From: Kalmusia sp. IMI 367209
Taxonomy: Eukaryota; Ascomycota; Dothideomycetes; Pleosporales; Didymosphaeriaceae
Length of the DNA stretch: 64,000 nucleotides
Assembly (NCBI GenBank): GCA_027946365.1
Contig: JAPEUQ010000009.1
Span: forward strand, 558,001-622,000
Direction: 5' to 3'
Part shown: piece after piece, positions 1-11,753 of the stretch
Layout of the letters: the number at the start of each line of letters is the position of its first letter
Numbering within the stretch: the stretch's first letter is position 1
Notes under the pieces: generated by a model
The model's database searches: none
Seen by the model: only the letters and a program-made list of their open reading frames with translations
Told to the model about the DNA's origin: nothing
Made by a program: the position numbers and the translations under genes

Positions 1-473
1 CTGGCTTGTGAAGAATGGGGCAGTGCACTTGGCGTGAGGGTCATCGGGAATCGTAAGACCGCTGTGGGCGGTAGGAAATTCCTTCATGCATCAGGAAATA
101 ACATACAGAGTGCAGAAGCTGTCGTAAAGAGACAATAATCCCGGTAATGTGTGGGTATGCATTGTGGTTCACGTTCGACGGAGATGGTCCCAGGGGTCGC
201 GATGCGGTACGGCGGCTAAACCGCATTCGCTCGTAGAACGTGGCTGGCATCAGCTTTGTTGTCCGTGTCACTGCGCCTTATGAAACCTCCGCATCAGCCC
301 TTGTCCGATCAGCGGCGGTCAGGTGTAGCGGCCGCCCCCAGAACCCTAGCCTAGAAACGCTGCTATTCTTACACCTCCATACACATCATTGTCACTCACA
401 CTCCTTTTGCTTGCGTCGCTTTCCTGTTCTCATGCTGCCTTCTCGAATGGATTTCGGGTAGCCCGCCTTCCTA
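1..473. other. Upstream region, no gene supported
   Basis: Only short overlapping open frames are present, with no recognisable domain. The last 100 bases or so probably carry the promoter and 5' leader of the mannosyltransferase that starts at 474. Confidence 0.5.
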
Positions 474-1732
474 ATGGGTCGCAGATATTACACGCTCCGT
501 CGTCTTCCCCGCCAGCCTGTCTTTCGCTTCTTCCTCGCACTGCTCATTGTATGGGACACGCTGCATATACTCCGCATACACTGGGCGCAAACTGCGAGTC
601 GCCAGTCCCCACCGCCACCGCGAAACGCGAAACGCATATACATCGCTGCCCAGCACTGGAATACCGCTCGACTGCTTCGAGACCGCTGGAACGATGCGCT
701 CTTAGCGTTGGTGAAAGAACTGGGCGTTGAGAACGTTTATGTAACTATATACGAAAGTGGGAGTTACGATGATACCAAGGGCGCATTGAGAGAGCTGGAC
801 ACGGCGTTAGGTCAGCTGGAGGTCAAGAGACACATTACACTCTCGGATATCTCCCACAAGGACGAGATCACGAAGCAGCCAACGGATCACGGCTGGATTA
901 AAATACCTTCGGGAGAGACAGCCCTCAGGCGCATTCCTTTCCTTGCAAACCTACGAAATCAAATCCTAGATACCCTCCAAGAACTGCATTCTCAAGGACA
1001 CAAGTTTGACAACATACTCTTCCTAAACGACGTGGTCTTCACGGTATGCTTGGTGCAATTTAATATTAGGATTAAGCTAACGAGTCGTAGCCGGAAGATG
1101 TTCTACGACTGCTCAATACCAATGACGGCGACTATGCTGCAGCTTGTTCCCTAGATTTCTCTTTGCCTCCCTATTTTTACGATACCTTTGCTCTCCGAGA
1201 CTCTCAGGGCCACGAAGCGGTCATGCAGACATGGCCCTACTTCCGATCATCTGCTTCGAGATATGCTACGGAAAATTTCCTTCCAGTGCCGGTCGCTTCC
1301 TGCTGGAATGGCATGGTAACCATGCCGGTTGCGCCATTCCTCTCGAAGAGCCCGATACGCTTTCGCGGTATATCAGACTCACTTGGGGAATCCCATCTAG
1401 AGGGGTCGGAATGCTGTCTGATTCACGCTGATAATCCCCTTTCCGTCACCAACGGTGTCTTTCTTAATCCGGTCGTTCGGGTGGGCTACAATGCGACCTC
1501 TTTCGATGCGATCCATTCCCAGTATGAGGAATTGTCGATGTTAGACATCTGGAAAGGCGTCTGGAAGAACCGAATTCTACGGTGGCTGACTACACCTGTG
1601 CTTAAGGAATGGGTGGTGCGCCAGAGAGTAAAGAATTGGAGAAAGAAGCATGGCTCTGAAGATGAACCCGGCGGATTCTGCCTCATTAACGAGATGCAGG
1701 TGATTCATGAGAAGGGCTGGAGACATGTGTGA
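474..1732 (+). CDS. GT69 family alpha-1,3-mannosyltransferase (CAP59/CMT1-like)
   Basis: Predicted Golgi type II glycosyltransferase of family GT69, the cryptococcal mannosyltransferase family, likely adding alpha-1,3-mannose to cell-wall or capsule-type glycans. Two exons: 474-1043 and 1091-1732, with a 47-bp intron (GTATGC...GTAG). Splicing gives 403 residues and restores the family core PEDVLRLLNTNDGDYAAAC right after the junction. A basic N-terminus followed by a hydrophobic anchor (about residues 15-35) supports the ATG at 474. Further family-like segments are the DVVF motif before the intron, CWNGMV, the ECCLIHADN stretch and NPVVRVGYN. The natural acceptor polysaccharide cannot be read from the sequence. 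Confidence 0.85.
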
Positions 1733-2390
1733 TGTAGAATATTATGGTCAAGATGGCAGCGATACCAACAAACAGAGATACCCAACCAAACTAGATTTTT
1801 CTACTGTAAACGTATGATTATATATTTGTTTTGCGTCACTAGGCAACAATATGGGTGCGCGATCTGCTGCCCCAGACCCGCCCTAATACGACGAGAATGT
1901 CTAGATATCTACCTCTCTCTGTAATACAGATCTCGCGGTAACTCACCGCATAATGCAACGGACGTATATTCCAAAATTTTCAAGACGAGACTAGCTTTTT
2001 CCCCTGTGTTGTAGCGTGTTAGTCTATGCAAAGCGCTCACAACTCATTGCAGCAGCTAACGGTATCATGAACGCGCGAATTGGAGGCATGGTGCTGCGAA
2101 TGAATCTCGAGAATTTGAATCGTCAAATTGCGCAGTTCGAACACGCATTTGCAAAGTAGCCCATGCTCGTTTGTGATCTGTGTGTGTATAAAACGTCACA
2201 AATTACCCTAGGATGTGGAACACGTATATAGAGTGTGCAGGGCCTAGTTGCTGAGTGCACGTGACATCGCGTCTCGATCCGCTCAAAATATTTCCCCGCT
2301 CGAGTGCTTCGTATCACCACACCACAATGGACCTAAGTCAACACCGTTCCCCACGCATTACACATCCGCTTAGGCTGGACATCAATCAGG
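1733..2390. other. Intergenic, promoter region of the RRN9-like gene
   Basis: AT-rich 3' flank of the mannosyltransferase, then the presumed promoter of the next gene. A TATA-like tgtgtgtataaaac lies near 2180. No coding segment is supported. Confidence 0.4.
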
Positions 2391-4955
2391 ATGTCCTTGT
2401 TCGGTGGTGACGGAATCGCCCTGCGCTCGCCCACACTGTCGCATACCGCAGATTCTCCTTCGGAACTCTCCCCAAGCCCACAAAGCGCGCAGGCCCCACC
2501 GGCCTCATCGTTCGCGCTCGAGCTCGGTTCCGACAATTTACTCGACGAATTTGACGAGGATGAGTTTCAGCCGACCTCCGAATCCGACGCAGAACCGACC
2601 GACTCAACTCACCTCGTGCTTAAGCCTCCGACCTGGCGCAGATACACAGCGGCGGATCGGGAGATTGGAGATTCGCTAGAAAATATAGAGTCTGCAGATC
2701 TTGCGGCACATCTCTACAATACGCATAACCTCAAGCAACGCGCGCGACGCCCTCCTGAAGCGCTGGCAGAGATCAAGGGTTGGCATAACAAGGAGTCATG
2801 GCTCGGGAAAGGAAAGGAGTTGCAATTTGAGGATCCTCTAGGGGAGATACAATCTGAACTTGTGCCTTCGAAGCTGTGGACTGCATGGCCTAGGGCACCA
2901 CATCAGCTTCCCGCGAAAGGATCCACAATTGGTACAACGGAAGACGGTGAACATGGTTGGTATGTTGGTAGCTCAACTTCGTGCAATACTGGTGAAGTCA
3001 TGCGAGAAGAGGTGTTAGCTTTATTGCTACGATCAGCAAAAGAACAATGGTTAGCGCGCCAGCGGGATTACGAGGACATGGCGACGTCCGGTGCTGAGCG
3101 TGAGCGGTCATCTTCGACGGCGGTTTCCAGTCGTGACTCCGACATTGATATGATAGACGAGCACAGTGTTAGAATTTCAGATGTCTCAGAAAGTGAGACA
3201 GAAGGCGAGCAGACTGTCAGGGATGTCAACGATCCAACAGTTGAGAGTGAAAGTGGAGAGCCACTTTACAAGACGAACCCACGAAGTTTATCAGGGTCAC
3301 CATTACCACCACTTGACTCTGCATTTCTTGCTGATGATAACGAGGCCAGACGGATACTCGAACCTTTGGTCAACTCGCTGCTTTCTAGTATAGACTGTCT
3401 GGCGCTAGCCATTCGCCGGAGCCGACTTAACCACTTCGGCAGTCATGCTTTTAGCCCCGGCTCTGGAAGCGATTATTTGACAGACGCAGAGACACCAGCA
3501 CCACGTTCTAGAGCTTCATCCAGGCCTCAATCGAGTGGTCGCTCACGCAAGAAGAGCACCCAGCCTTCACTGCCAAAGAAGTCTTATGATAAAACTTCGA
3601 AGCAAGACCGAAAAAAGATGTCCTCGCATGACAGCGATTCTGCATCAGACTATGGTGCTGATCACGACAGTGAGAGCGATGGAGACTCTAATTCATCTGG
3701 TGCATCACGACGAAGGCGGGTCCGCTCTATTTCGAGAAATTCTAGCCCAGGTAGCGATGCTTCCAATAACCTAGAGATTAAGAGATATGTTGGGTTGATG
3801 GACTGGAGCGAGGTGCTCGGTATCGCAACTATCGCTGGCTGGAACAAGCGCGCAATTACACGAACGACCCAACGCTGTGCGTCTCTGTTTGGGGAAGGGA
3901 TGAGCTTCCGCGCATTTGATGAAGGTCTGGCTACACAACATCTCGCGGAACCGGTTCAGTACAATCCTTCCACGGTTCCAACCTTGGGCGACTTAGGCTC
4001 GCACGAGCCAGGGTTTCTTACGTCGACAAAGTCGTCCAAACGTCCCTATTTCAAGCCTGGTACTCTGAGATGCCCCCATCGAGGCTGTACGACACAATGG
4101 AAGTACCCTTCAGATACGATTAAGCATGTCAAACGCGTTCACTCTTATGATCCACGGACCAATAACACGGATAACGCTTTCATGGAATCGACCCCTGAGG
4201 ATATGCGCGACTTAAATGAGCCACCGAACTCGATACCTTCGAAGAAACGTCCCTATTTCGAACCTCACGCGCTTCGTTGTCCGCATTTAGATTGCCCCCA
4301 CAGCATGAAAGAATTTGACGGCTCAAATCGGTTGATACAACACCTCAAGCGTGCTCATGGATATGATCCTCGAACGAATGAATCGGACAATGAGGAGCGT
4401 ACGGTTGGTGGTGTACATATCGACGGGTTCTTGCAGCCTATCTGGGCAAAACCAGGATGGTTTGGCGAGGGAAGAGCAAAGAGTGAGGATGTCACAGCTG
4501 TGATTAATCGATTCTCTGAGAAGCCCAGACAAAAGAAGCAGAGGCCAGCGTCCAAGCCTACTACGACTGCCGCGAGTGAAAATGACATGCAAGATGAACA
4601 TGCAGAAGACGAAACAGACGAGGACAAAGTAGAAGCAGCGACACAACAAGCTAATATGGAAGACCAAATAGACGAAGACAAAGTAGAAGCAGCGACACAA
4701 AAAGCGACGCAAAGACCTCAAAGAAGGTTGACACCAACCAAAGCTTGCACAAACTGTTTCCGGAGGAAGAAGACGTGCGATGGAGGACGCCCGTGCGGGA
4801 GGTGTAGGGGTTTGGGGGAAGAAGGCACCTGCGAAGGTCGAGTCGTGCGAAGAGCGTGTTCAAATTGTAAGCGTAGGAAGCAAAAGTGCGACTACGATGA
4901 GCCATGTGCAACGTGCAAGCATTACGGTCTTGAAGACACTTGTGCTTATGTATGA
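2391..4955 (+). CDS. RRN9-domain protein with two C2H2-like and two Zn2Cys6 fingers
   Basis: Intronless, 854 residues. Residues about 72-170 (from STHLVLKPPTWRRYTAADRE, including AAHLYNTHNLKQRARR and LWTAWP) resemble the RRN9 domain, named for a subunit of the RNA polymerase I upstream activation factor. A second conserved block near 467-510 (DWSEVLGIA...RCASLFGEGMSFR) and two C2H2-like fingers (about 560-590 and 628-658, each ending in a KRxH motif then YDPRT) fit the filamentous-fungal version of this family. The middle is Ser/Asp/Glu-rich. Unusually, residues about 785-852 hold two adjacent Zn2Cys6 fingers, each CX2CX6CX5CX2CX8C, preceded by a duplicated acidic DEDKVEAATQ repeat. Likely a nuclear rDNA or promoter-binding factor. 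The RRN9 assignment is from memory of the family; the zinc ligands are seen directly. Confidence 0.7.
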   Translation: MSLFGGDGIALRSPTLSHTADSPSELSPSPQSAQAPPASSFALELGSDNLLDEFDEDEFQPTSESDAEPTDSTHLVLKPPTWRRYTAADREIGDSLENIESADLAAHLYNTHNLKQRARRPPEALAEIKGWHNKESWLGKGKELQFEDPLGEIQSELVPSKLWTAWPRAPHQLPAKGSTIGTTEDGEHGWYVGSSTSCNTGEVMREEVLALLLRSAKEQWLARQRDYEDMATSGAERERSSSTAVSSRDSDIDMIDEHSVRISDVSESETEGEQTVRDVNDPTVESESGEPLYKTNPRSLSGSPLPPLDSAFLADDNEARRILEPLVNSLLSSIDCLALAIRRSRLNHFGSHAFSPGSGSDYLTDAETPAPRSRASSRPQSSGRSRKKSTQPSLPKKSYDKTSKQDRKKMSSHDSDSASDYGADHDSESDGDSNSSGASRRRRVRSISRNSSPGSDASNNLEIKRYVGLMDWSEVLGIATIAGWNKRAITRTTQRCASLFGEGMSFRAFDEGLATQHLAEPVQYNPSTVPTLGDLGSHEPGFLTSTKSSKRPYFKPGTLRCPHRGCTTQWKYPSDTIKHVKRVHSYDPRTNNTDNAFMESTPEDMRDLNEPPNSIPSKKRPYFEPHALRCPHLDCPHSMKEFDGSNRLIQHLKRAHGYDPRTNESDNEERTVGGVHIDGFLQPIWAKPGWFGEGRAKSEDVTAVINRFSEKPRQKKQRPASKPTTTAASENDMQDEHAEDETDEDKVEAATQQANMEDQIDEDKVEAATQKATQRPQRRLTPTKACTNCFRRKKTCDGGRPCGRCRGLGEEGTCEGRVVRRACSNCKRRKQKCDYDEPCATCKHYGLEDTCAYV

Positions 4956-5468
4956 GACTTAGAGAATAGCGAAGCGGCTGTGTGTGCGCTTTTACAACGT
5001 TGCCCCACACAGATGGGGTTCCTCTTTTGTGTTTTAGTGTTCTAAACCTCATGGCGCGTCACATTAGACGCACGCACGGTTCCCATAAGGCTGAGTTAGC
5101 GCGTGATTTCGCGTAGCTTCCGTGTTTAGCGGCTCAGGTCGCGTTCGCTTGCGTTTATCCTTCCCCTCACGCGCCTATAATTCCCAACAGACAGCAACTA
5201 CGACACACATAATCTATTGCAATTTCAACAACCATTCTTATAGCATATGACCGCCCGAATCACTGGCTATCTTGCCTCCGTCCTCGCCGCCGAACGATCG
5301 TGTACCTCCATCCTCGCCTCCTGCGCTGTCAGCCCGGAGCTACCGAGTGGTCTTCACTTAGTATCATACATGGTACCCCACGGAGCCCGGACACCTCTGG
5401 GAAGCGTCGATCGTACACAGCGTAAATTGTCCATCCTCGAGGCGCTGTAATCGATCACGGATTGAATC
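4956..5468. other. Intergenic, PIF1-like helicase promoter and leader
   Basis: GC-rich flank with a pyrimidine-rich run before 5247. A 67-codon plus-strand open frame (5247-5450) is in phase with the helicase but closed by a stop just before its ATG. It could be an upstream ORF; it is not supported as a separate gene. Confidence 0.4.
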
Positions 5469-7727
5469 ATGGCTCAACGGCAACGGGTGTTTCCGTGGCA
5501 GAACTTTGGGATGCGTGAAGACACAACATCTGCACTCCCAGCAAAAGAGTATAATGCAAAGAAATCGAAGAAAAGGGAGCGGGAGGATGTTGGCTCACAT
5601 CAGCCTTCGCGGAAGCGGCACCAAGAGCTTAAATCAGGTCTGAATGGATTACTTAGTGAGCCGATTTCAAGCCATTATCTCGCCTTACAGCCACCGTTAG
5701 AAGTGTGTAAAACGGATGTGGAGGTGATTGACTTGCTAGACGATGACGAAGACCCCCAACCACGGAAGATCGGCGAGCATCGACCTGGATTCCACGAATA
5801 CAAGCCGGCGCATACACCAAGATCGCCTGTTGCAGGTACGCATCATAATCCGGTTGATTTAGAGCCATCGCCCAATGCCAATCGGTACATCAAAGAAGAT
5901 CTGAGCGGTGTTGGCGTATACAATAACCCGAACTCCGACTTTAAAAAGCTAGTCAACACATTTCATAACACTGCAGATGCTCTGCAACCAAACCGGTCCG
6001 GCCTACCAAATGATAATCCAGCGGCAGATATCGTTCCCATCGTGGAGCCCACGTTATGCCCCGAGCAGGCTGACTTAGTGGACCTCATTCTCAGCGGACG
6101 AAACGTATTTTATACAGGCTCCGCCGGATGCGGCAAGTCTACCGTACTAAAGGCTTTCGTCAAGCGCTTTGAGGAGAGAGGCATGAAGGTCAACATCGTA
6201 GCTCCCACGGGACGTGCAGCCCTAGACATCAACGGATCGACCACGTGGACGTACGCTGGCTGGACTCCGGACCATCACAAAAAACCGATGAAGGAACTGT
6301 TAGCGGGTGCGCATGGTAAATTTGTACGGAAGCGGCTCACTGAAACGGATGTTCTGGTCATTGATGAAATCAGCATGGTTGAGAACCTACATTTTGAGCG
6401 CATCAACGCTCTCATGAAAGAAGCCAGGAACAGCCAGTATGCTTTCGGAGGTGTTCAAGTCGTCGTGACGGGTGACTTTTGCCAACTTCCCCCCGTCAAA
6501 CCTTTCGGGAATTGCATCGAGTGCGGTAGAGAACTGATCAAGAATCGAGAAGAGACGGAGTATAAGTGTAGAGCACATGGGACATTCTATGACATTGACA
6601 AATGGGCTTTTCGGTCTAAAGCTTGGGCAGAGTGTGACTTTGCTCACGTCAATCTTACACAAATCCATCGACAGAGCGACAGAGCCTTCATCGACATCTT
6701 GAACAAGCTTAGGATGGGTGTCCGGCTCGTCCCGTCCGAGACAAACTTATTGTTGAACCACGAGTCGGAAACACGAAACGCCATTCAACTCTTCGCGACC
6801 CGCAGAGAAGTCCAACAAATTAATGATGAGAGGTTCAAGGCGTTACGCTCTATCCCTCGAACGTATCAGTGTCTGGACCATTTCCAATGGAACGAGAAGC
6901 ATGGAAACCTTAGATCGAAAGGCGAGTATAGAGCACCTGACGGCTCCCTTCAGGCATTGGCGGAGCATCGATTTGAAAGCCGAATTCAGCTCAAGAAAGG
7001 CATGCTCGTGGTGCTTCTACACAATCTTGATCTCGGTTCAGGTCTCGTAAATGGCTCACAAGGCACTATTCAAGGTTTCGAGCCCTACGACCCCGCAAAA
7101 CTACCCAAGGCCGCGAGTAACCGTCAGAAGCGGGACGACTTAATGTTGCCTGGTGTTCAGGTGTTGCAGGGTGACCATGCTACCTTTCGCGAATGGCAAT
7201 TGGCTGAGTATGGAAAGCAGATGGAGTACAAGGCGTGGCCAATCGTAAGGTAAGAAGTCCAGGATATGCTATCCATTGGATACTTGTGCTTATCAAATAT
7301 CGACGTCTAGGTTTTTGAATGGGGTTCAGCGGACGATTTTTGCGGACTGTACAGTCAACCAATTGGGAGACAGCGCACCGTACAGCCTGCTATCAAGAAC
7401 GCAGATTCCTCTCATGGCGGCGTGGGCTATGACCACGCATAAGAGCCAGGTCAGTTGTTCACCCTTGTGCTGAACAATCAGCTGACTTTATAGGGTATGA
7501 CACTCAACCGCGTCGTTGTAGACCTATCAAAATCCTTCGAACAAGGTCAGGCATACGTAGCCCGTAGGTTTCTTTCCAATTCATATACATACAGTGCTAA
7601 TGCTCCCATAGTCAGCCGTGCGCGGTCACTCGAGGGCTTGAAGGTTGTGTCCTTCCCGCCAACAGCGCAAGGCACTGGAAACCCGCAAGTGAAAGAATTT
7701 CTGCGCGAGAAATTTGGCATCCAGTAA
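5469..7727 (+). CDS. PIF1-family ATP-dependent DNA helicase
   Basis: Superfamily 1B 5'-3' DNA helicase, expected to act in nuclear or mitochondrial genome maintenance (G-quadruplex unwinding, Okazaki processing, fork restart). Four exons: 5469-7249, 7311-7449, 7494-7563 and 7612-7727; 701 residues after splicing. Walker A GSAGCGKST is near residues 217-225. Motif Ia (APTGRAA), Walker B LVIDEISM (about 296-303), motif III VVVTGDFCQLPPV and the late motifs GSQGTIQGF, WAMTTHKSQGMTL and YVALSRARSLEGL follow in the family order. The last two are rebuilt exactly across introns 2 and 3, which supports the splice model. The first 190 residues are basic, low-complexity and unaligned. It contains a zinc-ribbon-like CIECGREL...YKCRAHG insert. 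Intron 3 (48 bp) has no stop in frame, so retention would also leave an open frame. Confidence 0.9.
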
Positions 7728-9214
7728 AACTGTTGACCAAAATGGTGACATTCATTTTAAGGATATTTTAGGAGTTGTTTATACGGCCGGGTTGGGAAAT
7801 GGACGTTCTAATCGTCTAATCTGGTTTTGTCAGAATAGCGCTGACTGTTTTTAAAGCATTGGTACCCATGGCTGACGTTTGCTCAATCTGAGAGCATCTC
7901 GGCACAGGATAGGCGATTGGTGCGTCTTGTAAAAGGGACGAGGTGTTGGTATAGTTTCAGGCTCTGCGAAGTCGATTGCATACTTAGGTACCGCGGGCAA
8001 TTGCGATACATAACTGTGGACATCCGGTTGTAGTCTGATCAACAATGCACTACCACTATCAATCAATTCAAAACTGCACTAGGCAGTCATCGGTAGAAAA
8101 CGAGTCATCTCGCACGAACACTTCATTCACGAACACTTTTTTCACGGTCGCCGAGTGCGCTTCGAATATACCATCCAATTCCATTCCTAGGATTCTCCGC
8201 TTAGTAAGGTCGCTCCTATCCGAGAAAATACAAATGCTTGCTCACCATATTATCAGGAAGTGGCATTCAGATGTTTCAAATGCGACTATACTGTGCTTAC
8301 TTTCGTCATTCCACGCATGTTGATACCGACGACAAGGAAGCTCACATCGATAAAGAAGAAAAGGCGGATAGCCGAGATCAAGAGATAGGGGAACATATCA
8401 ACTTTACAGACCATGTTCTGCCGCAGCGCGGAGACTGGATCGTTGCAGATCTTAGAGATACCATATCGAGCTATATCGTTCCTGTATCTGTGGAATGATT
8501 TGGGCATTTTTGTGTTGACATTCTTGCGCTTTGGTATACACAATGGCTAAGCTAGTTGCATTCATGTTCGTAGGAAAATTTTCTATACAAAGGTTCGTCT
8601 GACTAAATCAATTCTTGGGTGCGCTTAGCTATAACGCCTTTCTGTGATTCTGCCGTCGTTCCATATATGATTCCCTAAGGCCTTGCTTCACAACAAAACT
8701 ATACACTTATCAGCGAAGCGTAGGCTATCGCCGATGGAGCTTCTTCGAGGCTTTCTACGCGATGCTCATGAAGCTATGGATCGATAGCCCACCATCACTG
8801 TACAACAAGTGCACGTTTAACACATTCCCCCACACTGGACGACAAAGCAAGGGAGCATTTGCAGGCCGCTGCGGCCCACCAAGCAATCCCATCACGACCC
8901 TACCTAAAACGTCCGGCTTGTTCCATGGAGCCAATTACATGCTCAGATCGCAGCTACTGCTCGCTAAAACTCACGTCAACACGATCGCATGTTCGGTGTT
9001 CCCTGCGCGGCGCCCGTCGCACCTAGGCGAAACCGGGTCCTGGTGACGCTGATCTGCAGAGTGACGTATGCGCTGCCGGATGTATATCAGTAACATCAAT
9101 GTTGGCGAACAATAAAGAAACGACCTATGATCGACCGCGCATCTAAGTGGCACACTGTCACCTGAAGCCAATAATCATATTCTGCTTTTAGGACTTGCGC
9201 ATCGATCTCGCAAC
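7728..9214. other. Intergenic, 1.5 kb, no gene supported
   Basis: Several 60-95 codon open frames on both strands (for example 8045-8323 and 8238-8498 plus, 8286-8543 minus) have no recognisable domain, no splice logic joining them and no consistent codon pattern. The last 100 bases before 9215 probably hold the leader of the next gene. Confidence 0.4.
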
Positions 9215-10828
9215 ATGTCGGCTGTGGATCAGCTGAAGCAGCAGAATGCTGCGCTGCAAGGTACGTTGTTTCGAGCCTCGAGGGATGGATTATCTGCATG
9301 AATGGGATGATGCTGACTCTAATAGCCAGTGTAGGAAACCTTCAAAAGGTAGCCCAAGGAGCCTCTTCGACTGCGAAGAAGACGCCCTCGGCAGCTACCA
9401 AGACGGCTACGTCTACCGCGCAGAAGACTACGACGCCAGCCAAAAAGACTACACCGGCCGCTGCAAAGACAACAGAAACCCCAACTTCACCTGTCAGGAA
9501 GGCACCTAAAAAGTTGACTAGAACCACGACTCCAGCGTCTCAAACTGCTACGTCTACAGCGAAAACGACACCTGTGAAGACACCTGTAGCAGCGAAGAAG
9601 GCAACTCCTTCCACTACGACTACATCTAGCGTAACGCCAGCCAAGAAAGCCCCTGTCACTGCGAGCAAGGCACCAGTGAGCGATGCGTCAAAGTCAGCTA
9701 CTAAGACACCAGTCGCAGCAAAAAAGACTACGACATCATCTACGCCAGTAGCCAGAACTCCAGGCCCTGATATCAAGAATGCAGCTACCCCCGCATCCAA
9801 GTCAACCAGTACCGCAAAGACGACGCCCGCAAAGGCCGCTACAAGCACGACGTCCTCGGCACCAAAAGTAACACCCGTCAAGAAGACAGCTGCGAAGCCC
9901 GCCGTGAATGCCGACGGAACGAAGCCCACACCCGCAGCAGTGAAGAAATCTGCACCCGCCACGACCCCGAAGAAACCCAGCGCCATTGGTAATGCTTCCA
10001 GCGCAGTAACCGGCACACTGAACAAAGGCGTTGGTCTCACGACCGGAACCGTCAACACAGTAGCCGACAGCGCTACTACGGGCCTGAACAGCACCGTCAA
10101 CGGCGTGACGGGCGTTGCCGGGAAGGGCTTGGATAAGGTGCCGAGTGGCGTGGGCAAGCCTGTCAAGCACGTCACAGACAATGTGGGAAAGACAGCTACA
10201 GGGGCAGTGGATAACCTGTACTACACCACAGGATCTGCCACAAAAGTACGCCCACACCAACATGCATCCCCTTCTCTCGCACACGCAGAGCAGCACGCTG
10301 ATATACATGCAGGGCGTCCAAGGCACAGTTAGCAAGACGACCAACGCCATCGGCAAAGGCGACCTCAAGGGGACAGCTGCCGGGCTCAGCAGCGGCGTCG
10401 GAAACACAGTCGGCGGTGTCGGCAAGGTGTGTGTCATCCCGTTTCCTCCCCCTTCGTTTCACTTCCTCCCCGCGGTGCTCCAGATCTAACGGCTGCGTAC
10501 GAAAACAGGGCCTTGGAAATACCGTGGGCGACGCGGTCGGAGGAGTGGGATCTACTGTCGGGGGGCCGCTCGGCGATGTCGTGGGAGGAGTTGGAAAAGG
10601 AGCCGGGAACGGTGAGTTTGTAAAATTCTCGCATAGGGATGCTTTGGCTGACGTTTGGTAGCGGTCGGAGGGATCACTGGGGGATTGGGCGAAGGTGTAG
10701 GGAAGTTGGGGAAGGGCGACGTTGTCGGCGGATTGGGAAGTACACTCGGAGGTGTACAGAAGGGTGTTGGAGGGCTGGTGGGAGGCATATTCGGTGGCGT
10801 TCAAGGCAAGAAGGAGGAAGAGGAGTGA
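9215..10828 (+). CDS. Low-complexity Lys/Thr/Ala-rich protein with Gly/Val repeat tail
   Basis: I do not recognise a named family. Five exons fit: 9215-9260, 9326-10245, 10313-10426, 10509-10611 and 10662-10828, giving 449 residues. All four introns have GT...AG ends and keep phase. The protein opens with a short helix-like segment (MSAVDQLKQQNAALQASV). Then come about 220 residues almost wholly of K, T, A, P, S in TPAKK/TPVAAKK-like units. Then a Gly/Val/Thr-rich half follows, with recurring TVGGVGK, GLGNTVGD and GKGDVVGGLG units, ending in a charged KKEEEE tail. No signal peptide or hydrophobic anchor is obvious. The composition could suit a chromatin-associated basic domain or a stress-type (LEA-like) disordered protein; both are guesses. 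The mutually compatible introns are the main evidence that it is real. Confidence 0.65.
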
Positions 10829-11753
10829 GTGAGGCGTTAGAGTAGAGGGTTGGCAAGAGAGATACATCTTGGTGTCAAGTTTGAATCTCTTTCGGTTTTG
10901 TATTTTTATCTCATATATGGGTATGGGCTAATGAGGAACGAAAAAATACACGCTACAATAAGATTCGGGAAATCTGCCGTTGCAATGAACGCAGGATAGA
11001 ACCAGAGTGCATGTATTGTTGCGCAACGCATTAGATCCAGGTTAACAAAGGGTAAGCATTTTGATGACTGTGAAACGACTCAATCGATAAGCTAGACATA
11101 GCAATCTTTAGTTAAAGCATACACTGCCACTCGTAGTACAGCTGTCCGCTCCCCACACGGTGCCCTGAGCACGGCTTCGCTGGCTCTTTCCCATTCATAG
11201 AGGGTGATCGAGTCGCGCTTGTAAAAAAGCGCTTTAGATAGTAGGTGCGGCTGGCAGTTGACAGATTGACGCATGGTAAGCAAGTTTTCGAAGAGCTCTC
11301 TCGGTGAAGTTGACGTCTAACTCCTTCCTCTCTCCTCACCTACACTACACCATCCTGACGTATAATTCCGGTTACGCAGTCGTAGTAAATCTCATCACGC
11401 CGATAAAAGAAACGATCTGGGTTACGATGCAAGTGGAGACGCTACGAAAGGCGCGGAGATGCACGATCTCGGTAGCGGCCGTGATCCGCCGCGGCCCACC
11501 GCGGCATGCCGTCCGTTCCTTATCAGGACCATTTAAAGACTCAGTCCTAGAACCCACGCCACACACTTCATTGGCAGCTTCGGTTGCGTCCGAGACACGA
11601 CTTCGCCGCGATCCGCTTTTCCTAGCCAGCCGTCCTCAGTACATAAGAGATGGAACGCCGCCATGATGATCCACATTCCGAACCAGCACACGCAACCACC
11701 GGACAGGAGAACGATTGAGTCAAAGTACACTTAGCATATTTCACAATATCAAA
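10829..11753. other. Intergenic, xanA upstream region
   Basis: About 0.9 kb with no supportable gene. Short frames on both strands lack domains. An in-frame ATG at 11715 could extend xanA by 13 residues but reads as leader sequence. Confidence 0.4.

Noticed and set aside
5247..5450. 67-codon frame upstream of the PIF1-like helicase
   Set aside because: No domain, and it is closed by a stop before the helicase ATG. It is at most an upstream ORF.
9540..10181. 213-codon minus-strand frame across the K/T/A-rich gene
   Set aside because: It is an antisense shadow of a repetitive coding sequence; the plus strand has matching introns and a proper start.
10196..10867. 223-codon minus-strand frame over the Gly/Val repeat exons
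   Set aside because: Same shadow effect; it crosses the introns of the plus-strand gene.
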